Of a stretch of DNA of 64,000 nt, positions 23,003 to 32,759 are shown in pieces. The translations under genes were made by a program, and so were the position numbers. The notes beneath the pieces were generated by a model. That model made no database searches. It was not told the DNA's origin and saw nothing but the letters and a program-made list of their open reading frames with translations. Positions within the stretch are counted from its first letter, which is position 1, and each line of letters begins with the position of its first letter. The stretch spans positions 17,610,915 through 17,674,914 of the forward strand of contig OX465109.1 in the NCBI GenBank assembly GCA_949987565.1, in the 5' to 3' direction. Source of the stretch: Luidia sarsii (taxonomy: Eukaryota > Echinodermata > Asteroidea > Paxillosida > Luidiidae).

Positions 23003-25085
23003 GCCACTTCTTTGTCACCCAGGATCAAATATGAGGTAGGCCTACTGGACATTTCCATGATGTGTTCAGTTCATTTTTCTTCTTTCTATTAGTAAGGTTG
23101 CCTCACCTACAGGTAGACTGAGAGACTTTGAGAACCCTGGTGGTACTATCAGACATACCATACTTATGCCACAAAAGGTTGTGCAAGTTGACTTGCACAG
23201 TTGGATAAAGGTTCCTTAAATCGGCTGCATGATTATGTGTCTGTGACTAGTACTAAAGTGTAAAATGGTAAGAGCTTGTAAAAGTCTGATGGGGGAAATT
23301 CCTACAACCACCATTCCACCTATGCAGTTTACATGCTTCATTTAATGTATTACCGGTACTTCTGCTGCTACATGTATGCAAGAGGCACCAACATACTTTA
23401 AGTGAAAATCAACTGTAAAATTCTGACATTTTTCACAACTATTTTAGGCATGTATTGTGGAATATCATCAACTGCACGTTGGATTTAAATAGTGCTTAAA
23501 CTTCAGTTACTAAAGAAATTGTACTTATTTGTCTCTAAGTTTTTTCCATCACAATCAATAGATAGAGTTACAGAATGAAAATTCAACTGATTTCTGGTCA
23601 TAATTAATGGTCCTTAAGTGCGTGGAAATGGGAATTTACGCTTGATGATAAATATATTTTACAACGTACACTTAATGTCAATCGATACTTTAGGGCACTG
23701 GTTCTTGCAAATGTGCAATATTTGCGACTGTGAAAAAAGATATGTTCTTCTGGGTGATATTGGGCAGCATTCTATGTACTTTTCGTCCCCACCCCCGAGG
23801 GTGGTCATTGAAGTGAAAAACGGAACGGATTTTGACCCCACGGCCCACTGCCTACTAGCTGTGCCAAAGCGTTCTCGTCAAAAAAGTGAGAAAAACAATC
23901 ACGTACATGTACGTACTAGTACTATGTAGGCCTACCTGAAAAAAGGAATAGGCCTAAGGAGTGCGACATTTTTGTGCTGTATCGTGTAGAAATTGTAGCT
24001 CGTTTTGCTGTCTGGCTTTCTCCTTTCGGGGCCTGGTTAAAAGGCAACCGCGATCGAACGCGCAAACTTTTGACTGCTCTATGATTCTACTTTCACACGC
24101 AACCTAACCACGTGACTTGCGCAATCTACATGTATCTATCGTGCAACGTACATTTTGTAAATCGCTTCCAACTACCACTGGTACCCGTTGTTTGGTACAG
24201 CCAGCGATGTCCAAGATTCACTGGTACCCACAGACGAAAAGTTCGTTGACATGAATTTGCTGCACAGCGGCTGCAGTGTTTTTCCTATTCAAATGGCTAT
24301 GCACATGGAATAAATGCATGCGATGCAGCGATGTACACCATCTACTGTACTGCTGACGACCGGCCATAGAAATGTGCACTATACAGTATTTACACTGTAC
24401 ACTACACTACATACATGTACATGTACATCGTAATGGCAAAATGCGTTCGGTGAACGATTTTCTTTGGTCGCGTCGCGATCCATTCCAACTTCCAACATAT
24501 TTAGTAACTATTATTTTGCGGCATGGATATTAACTTTTATTAAGCAAATATGAAATGCTCAACGCACAATTTTATGATTTTTTGTTCCCTTTTTATTCCC
24601 TTCTTTTCAGAGATGGCCATTTTGAGTCGCGTTACACAAAAACGAAAGCAGTAAAATCAGCTTGAGTTTAAATCAAACTTCTCCTCAAACTATGATTCGG
24701 ATAAAACAATGAATAGCTATCAGAAGCTCACAACCCTATATCATTTCTACATCTCCTAAAATGAAATACATTTCCCAACCAATTTAGAAAAAAATGATAA
24801 TTAATTGATGTGACTCGCGTTACCGTGACTCGCGTTACATCAAAATTACCATAGACTATGTACACACTACCTTGATTCTATCTGTGTATAGTTATAATTT
24901 TCAGGTTTGGAGTGAAGTGAGAAGACAAACAGTTGCCAAATCAACAAACAGCATTTTCATATGATGAATGATAAAAGATTTACTTCAAAGAATTGGTACA
25001 GTACCATCCCTCCCCAAAAAATTGTTGGTAAATGGGTTATTTTGAATGAATACGACATTGCCACGTATGTTTGATCAAACACGCT
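23003..25085. other. Intergenic, no gene recognised
   Basis: AT-rich sequence downstream of the nuclease-like gene, with scattered ACATGTAC words. No family-like reading frame was found. The GTGACTCGCGTTAC words in it are described separately. Confidence 0.5.
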
Positions 25086-25530
25086 TCATGACAAGAAGTT
25101 GTTATGGCTGGGATGGTTGACTGTGAATGGTGGCTTCACTCCCCTCACCAGTTTCTCATGGGTATAAAATTTCAACTGAGACAGTGGGCCACATCCTACT
25201 GTATGTTGGCCAGCTGGCTCCATGACACAAACTTGGTAATCACCATTTACATTTTGTTTGACTTCCCCTGGATAACATTTGCCCACGTACACATGCACAT
25301 CATAAACCACCAGTCTCGTACAGTAATATCATCAGGCTTATTGTCAGCTTTACAGGTACCCTGATGCATGGAATTGTGGGAAAATGATTGTGCTGCCCTC
25401 TATTTAAAGGCCAATAAACATTAAAAAACAATAGGTACTGATGAGAAGATGACAAGCACTGGAACTACTGTGACTCGCGTTACCCTACCGCTAAGAAATG
25501 CTGTGACTCGCGTTACATGTGACTCGCAAT
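24632..25530 (+). repeat. Dispersed GTGACTCGCGTTAC 14-mer cluster
   Basis: Exact copies at 24810-24823, 24825-24838 (adjacent pair), 25470-25483 and 25503-25516, with partial copies at 24632 and 25519. A further copy with one change is at 30494-30507. The word is a near-palindrome around CGCG and always appears in the same orientation. It could be a protein-binding site or a subterminal repeat of an unrecognised element. Confidence 0.7.
25086..25310 (-). pseudogene. Open frame with a YPG…PP..VN pattern, element-derived fragment
   Basis: A 74-codon frame containing GKCYPGEVKQ, a short beta-rich stretch and VKPPFTVN near its end. This spacing resembles a Tudor-like C-terminal piece seen in many invertebrate transposon-type proteins. 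It has no recognised partner exon and probably no own start. Very tentative. Confidence 0.25.
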
Positions 25531-25955
25531 ATTACAAACTTTCAGTGGCAGAAGCATTATCCTAGGTAGATAACCTAGGATTTTTGTTGTTGTAATTTGT
25601 AAAATTTAGTGGGCCTGACGTTTCGATCCTAGCAGGACCTTTCTCAAAGGCAGAGTGACAAGGACAAAACAGATACATGTACACGAAGGAAGGGGGGAGA
25701 GAGTGAATAGGACACGGATGAGAAACAAAGGACAAAGAGTAAAGCTGGTAGGGAGAGATCAGAGGGGAAGGGCAAGGGGTAGGGTAGGGATTAGTGAGAG
25801 GAGGGGGAAAGATCAAAGAGAAGGGCAAGGAGTAGGGTAGGGATTAGTGACAAGAGGGGGAAAGATCAAAGAGAGAAGTGTGAAGGACTGAACACAAAAG
25901 AAGGATTATCAGAAAGCTGCATGGTGTTAGTCATTACCCTCCTGGATGTTGAGAC

Positions 25956-27140
25956 CAGTGTTATACATCAACATGTAGCTAGGGTATTTTTAGTGGTGGT
26001 TCAAATTTCACCAACAAGAAGTCGCTCTCGTGAACGAAGCCTCACGATTAGCGACTGCGGTCAAAATGATAGCAACAAAACTTGTATTTACATACTGTTA
26101 AATTAAATTAATGAATCACATTAAAGTGATTAATTAATTAATCAAATTAACCAAATTAACTTTACTGCAAGTTTTGTTGTTAGTCATGTACAGTGTATAA
26201 ATCATTAATAAAGTGAACAACAAAACTTGAAGAATAATGTACAATGTACATGTTTGAATTGACTGTGTGTGCACTCGGTACATGTGCTATGATTAGTAGA
26301 CTTATATTAGTAGACAAATAAACTTATTACAGTTATACTAGCGATGTTTCAAGTATCGCGGTCAACCAAAGTGTATTTTCTAGAATTCTAGAAAATTTGA
26401 GAAGGATTTTAATTTTTCACTCATTTCTTGAGATATCGGAAGTTGAAATCTTCAAAATCGCTCCGTGCGGCCGCGGTAGATCGAGCAAAAATGACGGAGA
26501 AAAAAAGAGTCAAACTAGCGTTTTTCGACCGCCGTCCAAATTTGGCAATTTTACCCTCAACTTGAAGCCTGTATTCTCTGCTTTTTACTCATACATTTTG
26601 TACCACTATCAAAATTAATAACGAAGGGAATAATATTAAACTACGCGGAAACAACATTCGGAGACAAACGATGAAAGTAGCGTATTTTAGTTATGACCGA
26701 TTTCCATTCGCAACGTTACCGAGGTTGGCAAGTCTAGGTGTGGTTTCCGCCTCTAGGTAAAGCCATAGCGACACTACAGGAGCAGTAGGGCCGAAACCAG
26801 CCTACGCGCGGCACATGTGACATGACACAACACGTCATTGCACACACTGTATACTGCACAGTGCACGTGCACAGCGGCCACATGGCTGCATACGAGTAAC
26901 AACTACGATCACGCTGCGCTACTCAAGCCTGATCGGAACTTCCAGAACAAGTATTAGCGAGACGGTTACGCTACAAAAAAGAACAATTTATTTTACTACC
27001 GAAACCAAACATAGATTGGGGTAATAATGGGGTGAACATTGATGCCGGTCGGAAGCATTGTTTTTCACCAGGAGTGGTGGACGGAAATTACCTGTGGTGG
27101 TCGGCCCCGTCCACCGCCGACCAGCGTAGCTATAACACTG
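25956..27140. mobile_element. hAT-like non-autonomous element, 1,185 bp, TSD GTTGAGAC
   Basis: Starts CAGTGTTATA and ends TATAACACTG, a 10-bp terminal inverted repeat with the hAT-typical CAGNG. Flanked by perfect 8-bp duplications GTTGAGAC at 25948-25955 and 27141-27148. The second PLE copy, at 49250-49275, shows the uninterrupted target (GGATGTTGAGACCATG) as an empty site. No transposase frame inside. Contains the 20-bp perfect palindrome TTTTCTAGAATTCTAGAAAA at 26376-26395. Confidence 0.92.
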
Positions 27141-28203
27141 GTTGAGACCATGTGTTTTAATAGTCCGAAGACGCTTCATCCACATTTTCTCACGGCTAAG
27201 ACGGAAAGCATTACTACGGTGACCAAGTGGTTCTATGCCCAGTACACTCATATCTGATATCGAATGATCAGGGAGATTGAAGTGATACCCAACAGGGGTG
27301 TCCATTTTACCGGTTTTGATAGTAGACCTATGGTCATAGATCCGTTTTTTGAGGGTGTTTTGGTCTCGCCAACATACTGAATATTACAAACTCTACAAGA
27401 GATGAGGTATATGATGTTTGAGGTAGTGCACGTGATAGAGCCATAGGTTGTGTGGGTAGTTCCAGAAGAATGTCCATTGAAAGAGTCTATTTCCTTGACC
27501 TGTGTCTTGCAAACAATGCATTTCGAGGTACACTTAAATGTACCAAATTTGGTAGGAGGTGAAGAGTCCAAAGGGGGAACCTCTGCTCAGACAATTAAGT
27601 CACGCAGGTTACGGGAGCGCCTGAAAGCCAAAACAGGCGAATTAGGAATGGTACTATCAGCCAGACGATCTGAAGTGTGGAGAATATGGTGGTTTTCCTT
27701 AGTTATCTTCCTGAGAGGGGGAAGAGAAAGGTGGTACGAAGTAACTAAGGGAACCTTGGGCTTGTCCTTGGGAACTGGTGGCTTTTGTTTTAGTGCCGAA
27801 CTTCTGGGAATGGAATAGACTTTAGCAATGGAGTTCTTCACTTGGCGAGAACTATAGCCTCTAGCAACCAAGTTACTGGCCAATACACGTGTATGGCGGC
27901 GAAAGTCAGATTCATTGGAACATTATATGCACCTCAATCTGAGGGCCTGGCTGTAAGCTATACCAGTCTTACAGTGTCTAGGGTGACAACTGGAGGAATG
28001 GAGATAATGATGAGTGTTGGTGGGCTTAGAATACAAGTCAGTAGTGAGTGTATTGAGGTCTTTCCGGACGGTGACGTCCAGAAAGTGGGTCTGCTGGAGA
28101 GACTGCTCCCATGTGAATTTGATAGTCCTATGGAAGGAATTGATGTGGTCAAAGAAAGCATTCAAGCTGCTACCGTCCCTGGTCCAAATGAAGAACACGT
28201 CAT

Positions 28204-29987
28204 CAGCGTAAAAAATACTTTTTTTTCACGGGGGCTCTTTTCAGATTTTCCCATCTTAAAATAGCCACCCTTAATTATTTCGCGGTGGCTATTTTGGAGC
28301 TTAGGGGTTTTTTTTTTAAGAATGTATTTTTTTAATGGTTTATAGCTTTTACCTAGTTATGTTTCAAGCAAAGTGTCAAGTATTGCAGACATTCATGATT
28401 TCTTCACCATTGAATTAATTTTGGTTTAATGAGACAATGAGTGATGATGTAACTAAAACTTGTTACAAGGATCTTATTTTGTTCAACTGTTCGGTTGTCA
28501 TATAGCGAAATACGCAGTGGCTATTGTTACGGCAGCCGTAACGCAACTTCCATGTTCTATAGTTACGGCACTGCAACTGCGCAAGCGCGAGGACAAGCCA
28601 GATTTTGTTGCATGGGGTATAAACCCCACAATCTTGCACAGGCAGCGCCGCCTCAAGCTCAGTACAGGCACAAGAAAGTGAAGAAACATGGCAAATTCTC
28701 TGGCTGTAGGCACATATTTTGCTTGTCTTGAAGCAATATCCCTGTCATTATCGGAATGGAAAAAGGTCTCCTTTACAATCATGTATAAGAAGCTCTCGCA
28801 CGCACGGTGAGATCGGCAAAAACAACGGGTCCCTAACAAAGTCGTCAGCGATGCATTGTACTATACATATACTGACTTCGCGTGCGTGCTGTGGCGGCAG
28901 AAAATGCGAGAAGTCATTCGATTTTAGGGAGGTTTAAAAGACCACTATACAAATTATAAAACTATTATACACTGTGTACCTATAAATCAACGTTGTAATT
29001 TTCTTTAATCAAACAGTGGCAATAAATAATGACAAATGTATTATGCAAATGCAACAAATCAAGATCAAGCACGACGGCCAGACGGCAGCGTCGCCAGCTA
29101 ACATCGCGCTTCCAAAGTCAGTGTACACGTTACGGACTGCGGGCCAGAAGCACTTGCTTCGTGGTTCAATCTGGCATGTGTCCTCGCACTTGCGCAGTTG
29201 CAGTGCTGTAACTATAGAAAATGGAAGTTGCGTTACGCCACAGCGAACAAAATATGTTCACACATTTCACAACGATCACAGGAAAGTCACAGAACATTTC
29301 ATGACAGTAGGCACTGCAGGCCAGCTTTCCAATTTCAGGAAGAGCCAGTACTTCGAACCAAAAAGCGATCCATAGTTTCCAAACGAAAGCATAGTCCAAC
29401 GATCAGCTGAGCTGTACATGTGGACAGACAGCCGGCCAAAACAACACACGTGGAGTAATGAAAGCAACAAGTGCATGGGGCTCGTTCAACATTTTTCGTT
29501 ATGTCAGCCGTACAGACTTGGAATCCACGCACGATACGGATCGCGTGTTTTCCCCAAGTTGGCACCCGTTCAAACCTGAAGCTAGCAGCCACGGACTTGC
29601 TCTCATTGCAGCGCGACGCTGGGCCGGGGGGGGGGGGGAACTTGGCTGCCAGCTTCAGTTGGGTACCATACGGCACACACAATGTGCTTTCTTTACATTT
29701 CTGTGTACTTGTACGTGCATAGTGAACACAGCCGTAAAGGTACAGTAACAGGACTTTGCGTTTTTATTTCCCGCATGTTTTATACTAGTTTCGGAGTTTG
29801 TAGTTGTAACAAAGATCTCCCCTTGACAAATCAATGAAATACAGGATTCTAAGGAATATAAAATCACGACGGGGGCGATTTTTCAAAAAATATGGGGTTT
29901 TTTTCGCCCCCGTGTTGACGTTTACCGTGGCGATTTCAGAGGTTTTGGGGGCGAATCGCCCGTCGCCCCCGTGTATTTTTTTCGCTG
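28204..29987. mobile_element. hAT-like non-autonomous element, 1,784 bp, TSD CACGTCAT
   Basis: Left end CAGCGTAAAAAATAC, right end (reverse complement) CAGCGAAAAAAATAC. Flanked by perfect 8-bp duplications CACGTCAT at 28196-28203 and 29988-29995. Subterminal GGGGGCGA/CGCCCCCGT words are repeated near the right end. An internal inverted pair of about 57 bp lies at 28538-28594 and 29180-29237, and a third copy of that piece is at 31594-31652. No transposase-like frame was recognised. The insertion splits the PLE reverse transcriptase inside its YVDD codons. Confidence 0.9.
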
Positions 29988-30825
29988 CACGTCATCTACG
30001 TATCTCCACCAAATCCAGGGACGGCATGGAGCCTCACTGAGTATGCGTTCCTCAAGGTCACCCATGAAGAGGCATGCAAAGGAAGGAGCCATGCGCGTGC
30101 CCATGGCAGTGCCATGCACTTGAAGATACAATGTAGTGCTTGCCAAGAAAGGAGAAATTATTCTTGGCCAGCACTAGCCTCATGAGGGTGGTTATGTCAG
30201 AGATGGGTAGAGAAGACTGTTTTCCTTTGGCCAGGGCCGAGGAGCAAGCTTGAATGCCTTCTTCCTGGGGGATGTTAGTGTATAGAGAGGAAACGTCAAT
30301 AGTACCAATTATGGCAGTGGTAGGAATTTGATCCTTGACACTTTCCAACTTTCGCAGAAAGTCGGGAGTGTCATGGACGTGTGAGGGAATTACTGTTGTA
30401 ATTTGGTTTGCTGCACCTTGAAGGAGGAGATTTAAAATGGACAAACTCAATACCCCTGGGGTTTTTGTATAGAGTTAACTTTGTGTGTAGAATGTGACTC
30501 ACGTTACATTGTCACAACCACCTGATTTAGCGGGTTTATCCTGAAAAAGCTAGAACAGAAAAGGAATGTTTGTCATAAAATGTAATGAGAGAAAGGTCTC
30601 ATTAATTAAACTATCTCCAAATTTTAAATCACCATGAATATTAAAATGGGGTTGTTTAGAGAGAATGAGTAATACTAATAGTAATAGCTCTTTTATGGGT
30701 CAAAATTTAATAATTACCACACATAATGTTCAAAAGGGGAAATTTCTAGTAAAAAGTCAAGCAAAGATTAGTTATGGACTTTTTTCCATAGCTTTAGTCA
30801 ATATGCTGTTGGAAAAATACTAGTC

Positions 30826-31885
30826 CGAGTAACTTGGACCCGACAAGTCACCCTTTTTTTATCGAATTTTGAAATTTTGAGTTTCGGGTGACTGTAGGGT
30901 CCAAGAAAATCAGTGTCCTAAACCTGATTATATGTACACACCGCCAAAAACCAAACAAACTACCCGACACAAACCCCCAGATTTACCGCCGAAAACACCC
31001 GTATCACCGTCCTACGTGCCCATTTTTGGAATCAGTGAGAATCAAGGATTCTAATACTGGTCATTTGCTTTACTCACGTTTTGGAAAAAAGGCAAAAAAT
31101 ACCATCAGTTGATCGAGAAGGTGTTTCGTTTCGCCCGTGCGACAGCCAAAACAAGGAGGCGGCCATCTTTTTTCTCTAAATAGCATTGTGACAGTTCCGT
31201 GTGCGCAGTGGGTCTGCAACCGTTGAGCCCACGACTGTTTCCTAAATGTATCGTTGCGTCCATGAAACAGTCGCGATACATCAAAAATGTGAGTAAAGCA
31301 AATGACCAGTATTAGAATCCTTGATTCTCACTGAATCCAAAAATGGGCACGTAGGACTGTGATACGGGTGTTTTCGGCGGTAAATCTGGGGGTTGTGTCG
31401 GCCGGTCAAAATGGTTTTTCGCGGTGTGTACATATAATCAGGTTTAGGACACTGATTTTCTTGGACCCTACAGTCACCCGAAACTCAAAATTTCAAAATT
31501 CGATAAAAAAAGGGTGACTTGTCGGGTCCAAGTTACTAAAAACAAGTGAAATTGTTTTTAGTCCATTTTCCCTTTTTCCATGGAAATGCCCCATGTGTCC
31601 TCGCGAAAATGGAAGTTGAGTTACGGCTGCCGTAACAATCAATAGCCACTGCGAAAACAAACTGACCAGTAATAATAATTATATTGGAATCTGTAAATCT
31701 CAATGGGCGCGTGGGACGGTTTCACGGGTGTTTTTTGGGGGAAAATCTGGGGATTTCAGTCGAAGGTATTTTTCAAAGATTAAATTCAAGCGGTGCCATA
31801 CCCGTTGGCTACAGTCACCCGACCCTCAAAATTTCAAAATTCGATAAAAAAAGGTGACTTGTTAGTTGTTGGGTCCAAGTTACTC
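30826..31885. mobile_element. Foldback element with ~255-bp arms and a third diverged arm
   Basis: The left arm 30826-31083 (starting CGAGTAACTTGGACCC) is mirrored almost perfectly by the right arm 31283-31535 around a 200-bp centre. A third, more diverged copy of the right arm lies at 31660-31884 and ends GGGTCCAAGTTACTCG, the exact complement of the left end. Between arms two and three sits the hAT-related piece 31594-31652. No coding capacity recognised. Confidence 0.85.
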
Positions 31886-32174
31886 GAACTAATTCTCGCC
31901 CGACGCCCCGATCCCCTAAAAAAACCATTAAAGGGTGATTGTAACTCAACTGTAACTGCAACCTGTAAGATCCTATTTACTCGGACCATGGAGCAATAAC
32001 ATTAAAAAGGATGCTCGGACTAAGGACAAGGAGTGGACCAGGTTAACACGCGCCCGTTCGAGAATTGGGCAAGCCGTGTCAGCTCGCGTGTGGTTTTGTA
32101 AACAACGACATACATGTACATACAATGCATACGATGCGTGTAGACATAGGATTTACAACAGACCAAAAACTTAC
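31886..32174. other. No gene recognised
   Basis: Short interval between the foldback element and the PHB2 first exon. It would be intron 1 of the pseudogene. Nothing distinctive. Confidence 0.4.
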
Positions 32175-32297
32175 CTGAGTAAAGTGACTCTTTGACTCCA
32201 TAGCAGGTGCACCAGCAGCTACGAGGAACTCCACGCCCGTCCCAAGTCCGGCGGGACCCTTCCCCATCCTACTTATCGTGTCTTTGACCTTGCTGGT
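32175..32297 (-). pseudogene. PHB2: Prohibitin-2 first exon, start codon apparently lost
   Basis: The minus-strand frame KVKDTISRMGKGPAGLGTG followed by FLVAAGA aligns with the N-terminal matrix tail and membrane anchor of prohibitin-2. It ends FTQ at a strong donor CAG|GTAAGTTTT, the position where PHB2 first exons end. Upstream of KVKD the frame has CGGACC where an ATG-GCC start would be expected, and no in-frame ATG precedes it. The segment between the anchor and the donor is eroded. It is the same strand as the pseudo-exons at 15.4 and 11.9 kb and in the correct order, but 17-20 kb away with an unrelated gene between. Confidence 0.65.
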
Positions 32298-32759
32298 CCG
32301 TGTTTTTTTCCGTCGAAATTGCGACGCCGTAAACACCAAAACTCACGAGCAAGCCCGCCTCTTCTCAAAATCAAAATAGCCAATTTTCACGAGAGGGCGC
32401 TGCATGCTGCGCGCAGGCCGTTAGAGTCCGAATAATATTGGCTGCGGCTGGAAGTAACACCCAATCCTACGGGAACTGGCTGCAGCCGCTTGTTGACGAC
32501 TTTCCTAAACTCGCGTGTACTTTCAAGCCGTAGCCAATGAATTCGGCTTTACAACGTAACTCTATGGGGCAACAGAAACCCAGAAGCATTGGTACATGGT
32601 GTATCTAATAAGCCTTTGTAGAGGCACTGTAGAATGACAGATGTGAATGATTTCCCCACGATTTGAAGAAATATTTGAGAGAAAGAGGGGTGCCGATTGG
32701 TAGTGAAAGTCACAAAGGACAGAGAAAGCATTTTGGGGGGGAATATTGAATACTGAAGG

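Larger units (their letters stand above)
25575..30470 (-). mobile_element. Penelope-like element (PLE), 5' truncated and broken
   Basis: On the minus strand: reverse-transcriptase block with TIDVSSLYTNI (about 30.3 kb), VHGTAMGTRMAP (30.1 kb) and WRYVDDV (30.0 kb). RT continues with FFIWTRDG (28.2 kb) and THHYLH (28.0 kb). A linker LVTSYHLSLPPLRKITKENH follows (27.7 kb), then a GIY-YIG endonuclease with NIIYLISCRVCNIQYVGET (27.4 kb). The order RT then GIY-YIG defines PLEs. The 3' UTR ends in the TTTGAGAAAGGTCCTGCTAG terminal motif at about 25.62 kb. Damage: a frameshift near 30.12 kb, an insertion at 28204, TAA at 27923-27925, TGA at 27587-27589, a one-base frameshift near 27.36 kb and an insertion at 25956. 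About 1.9 kb is PLE; the rest is nested insertions. Confidence 0.9.

Noticed and set aside
28204..29987. A hAT transposase gene in the inserted element
   Set aside because: Only short frames, none with hAT motifs; treated as non-autonomous.
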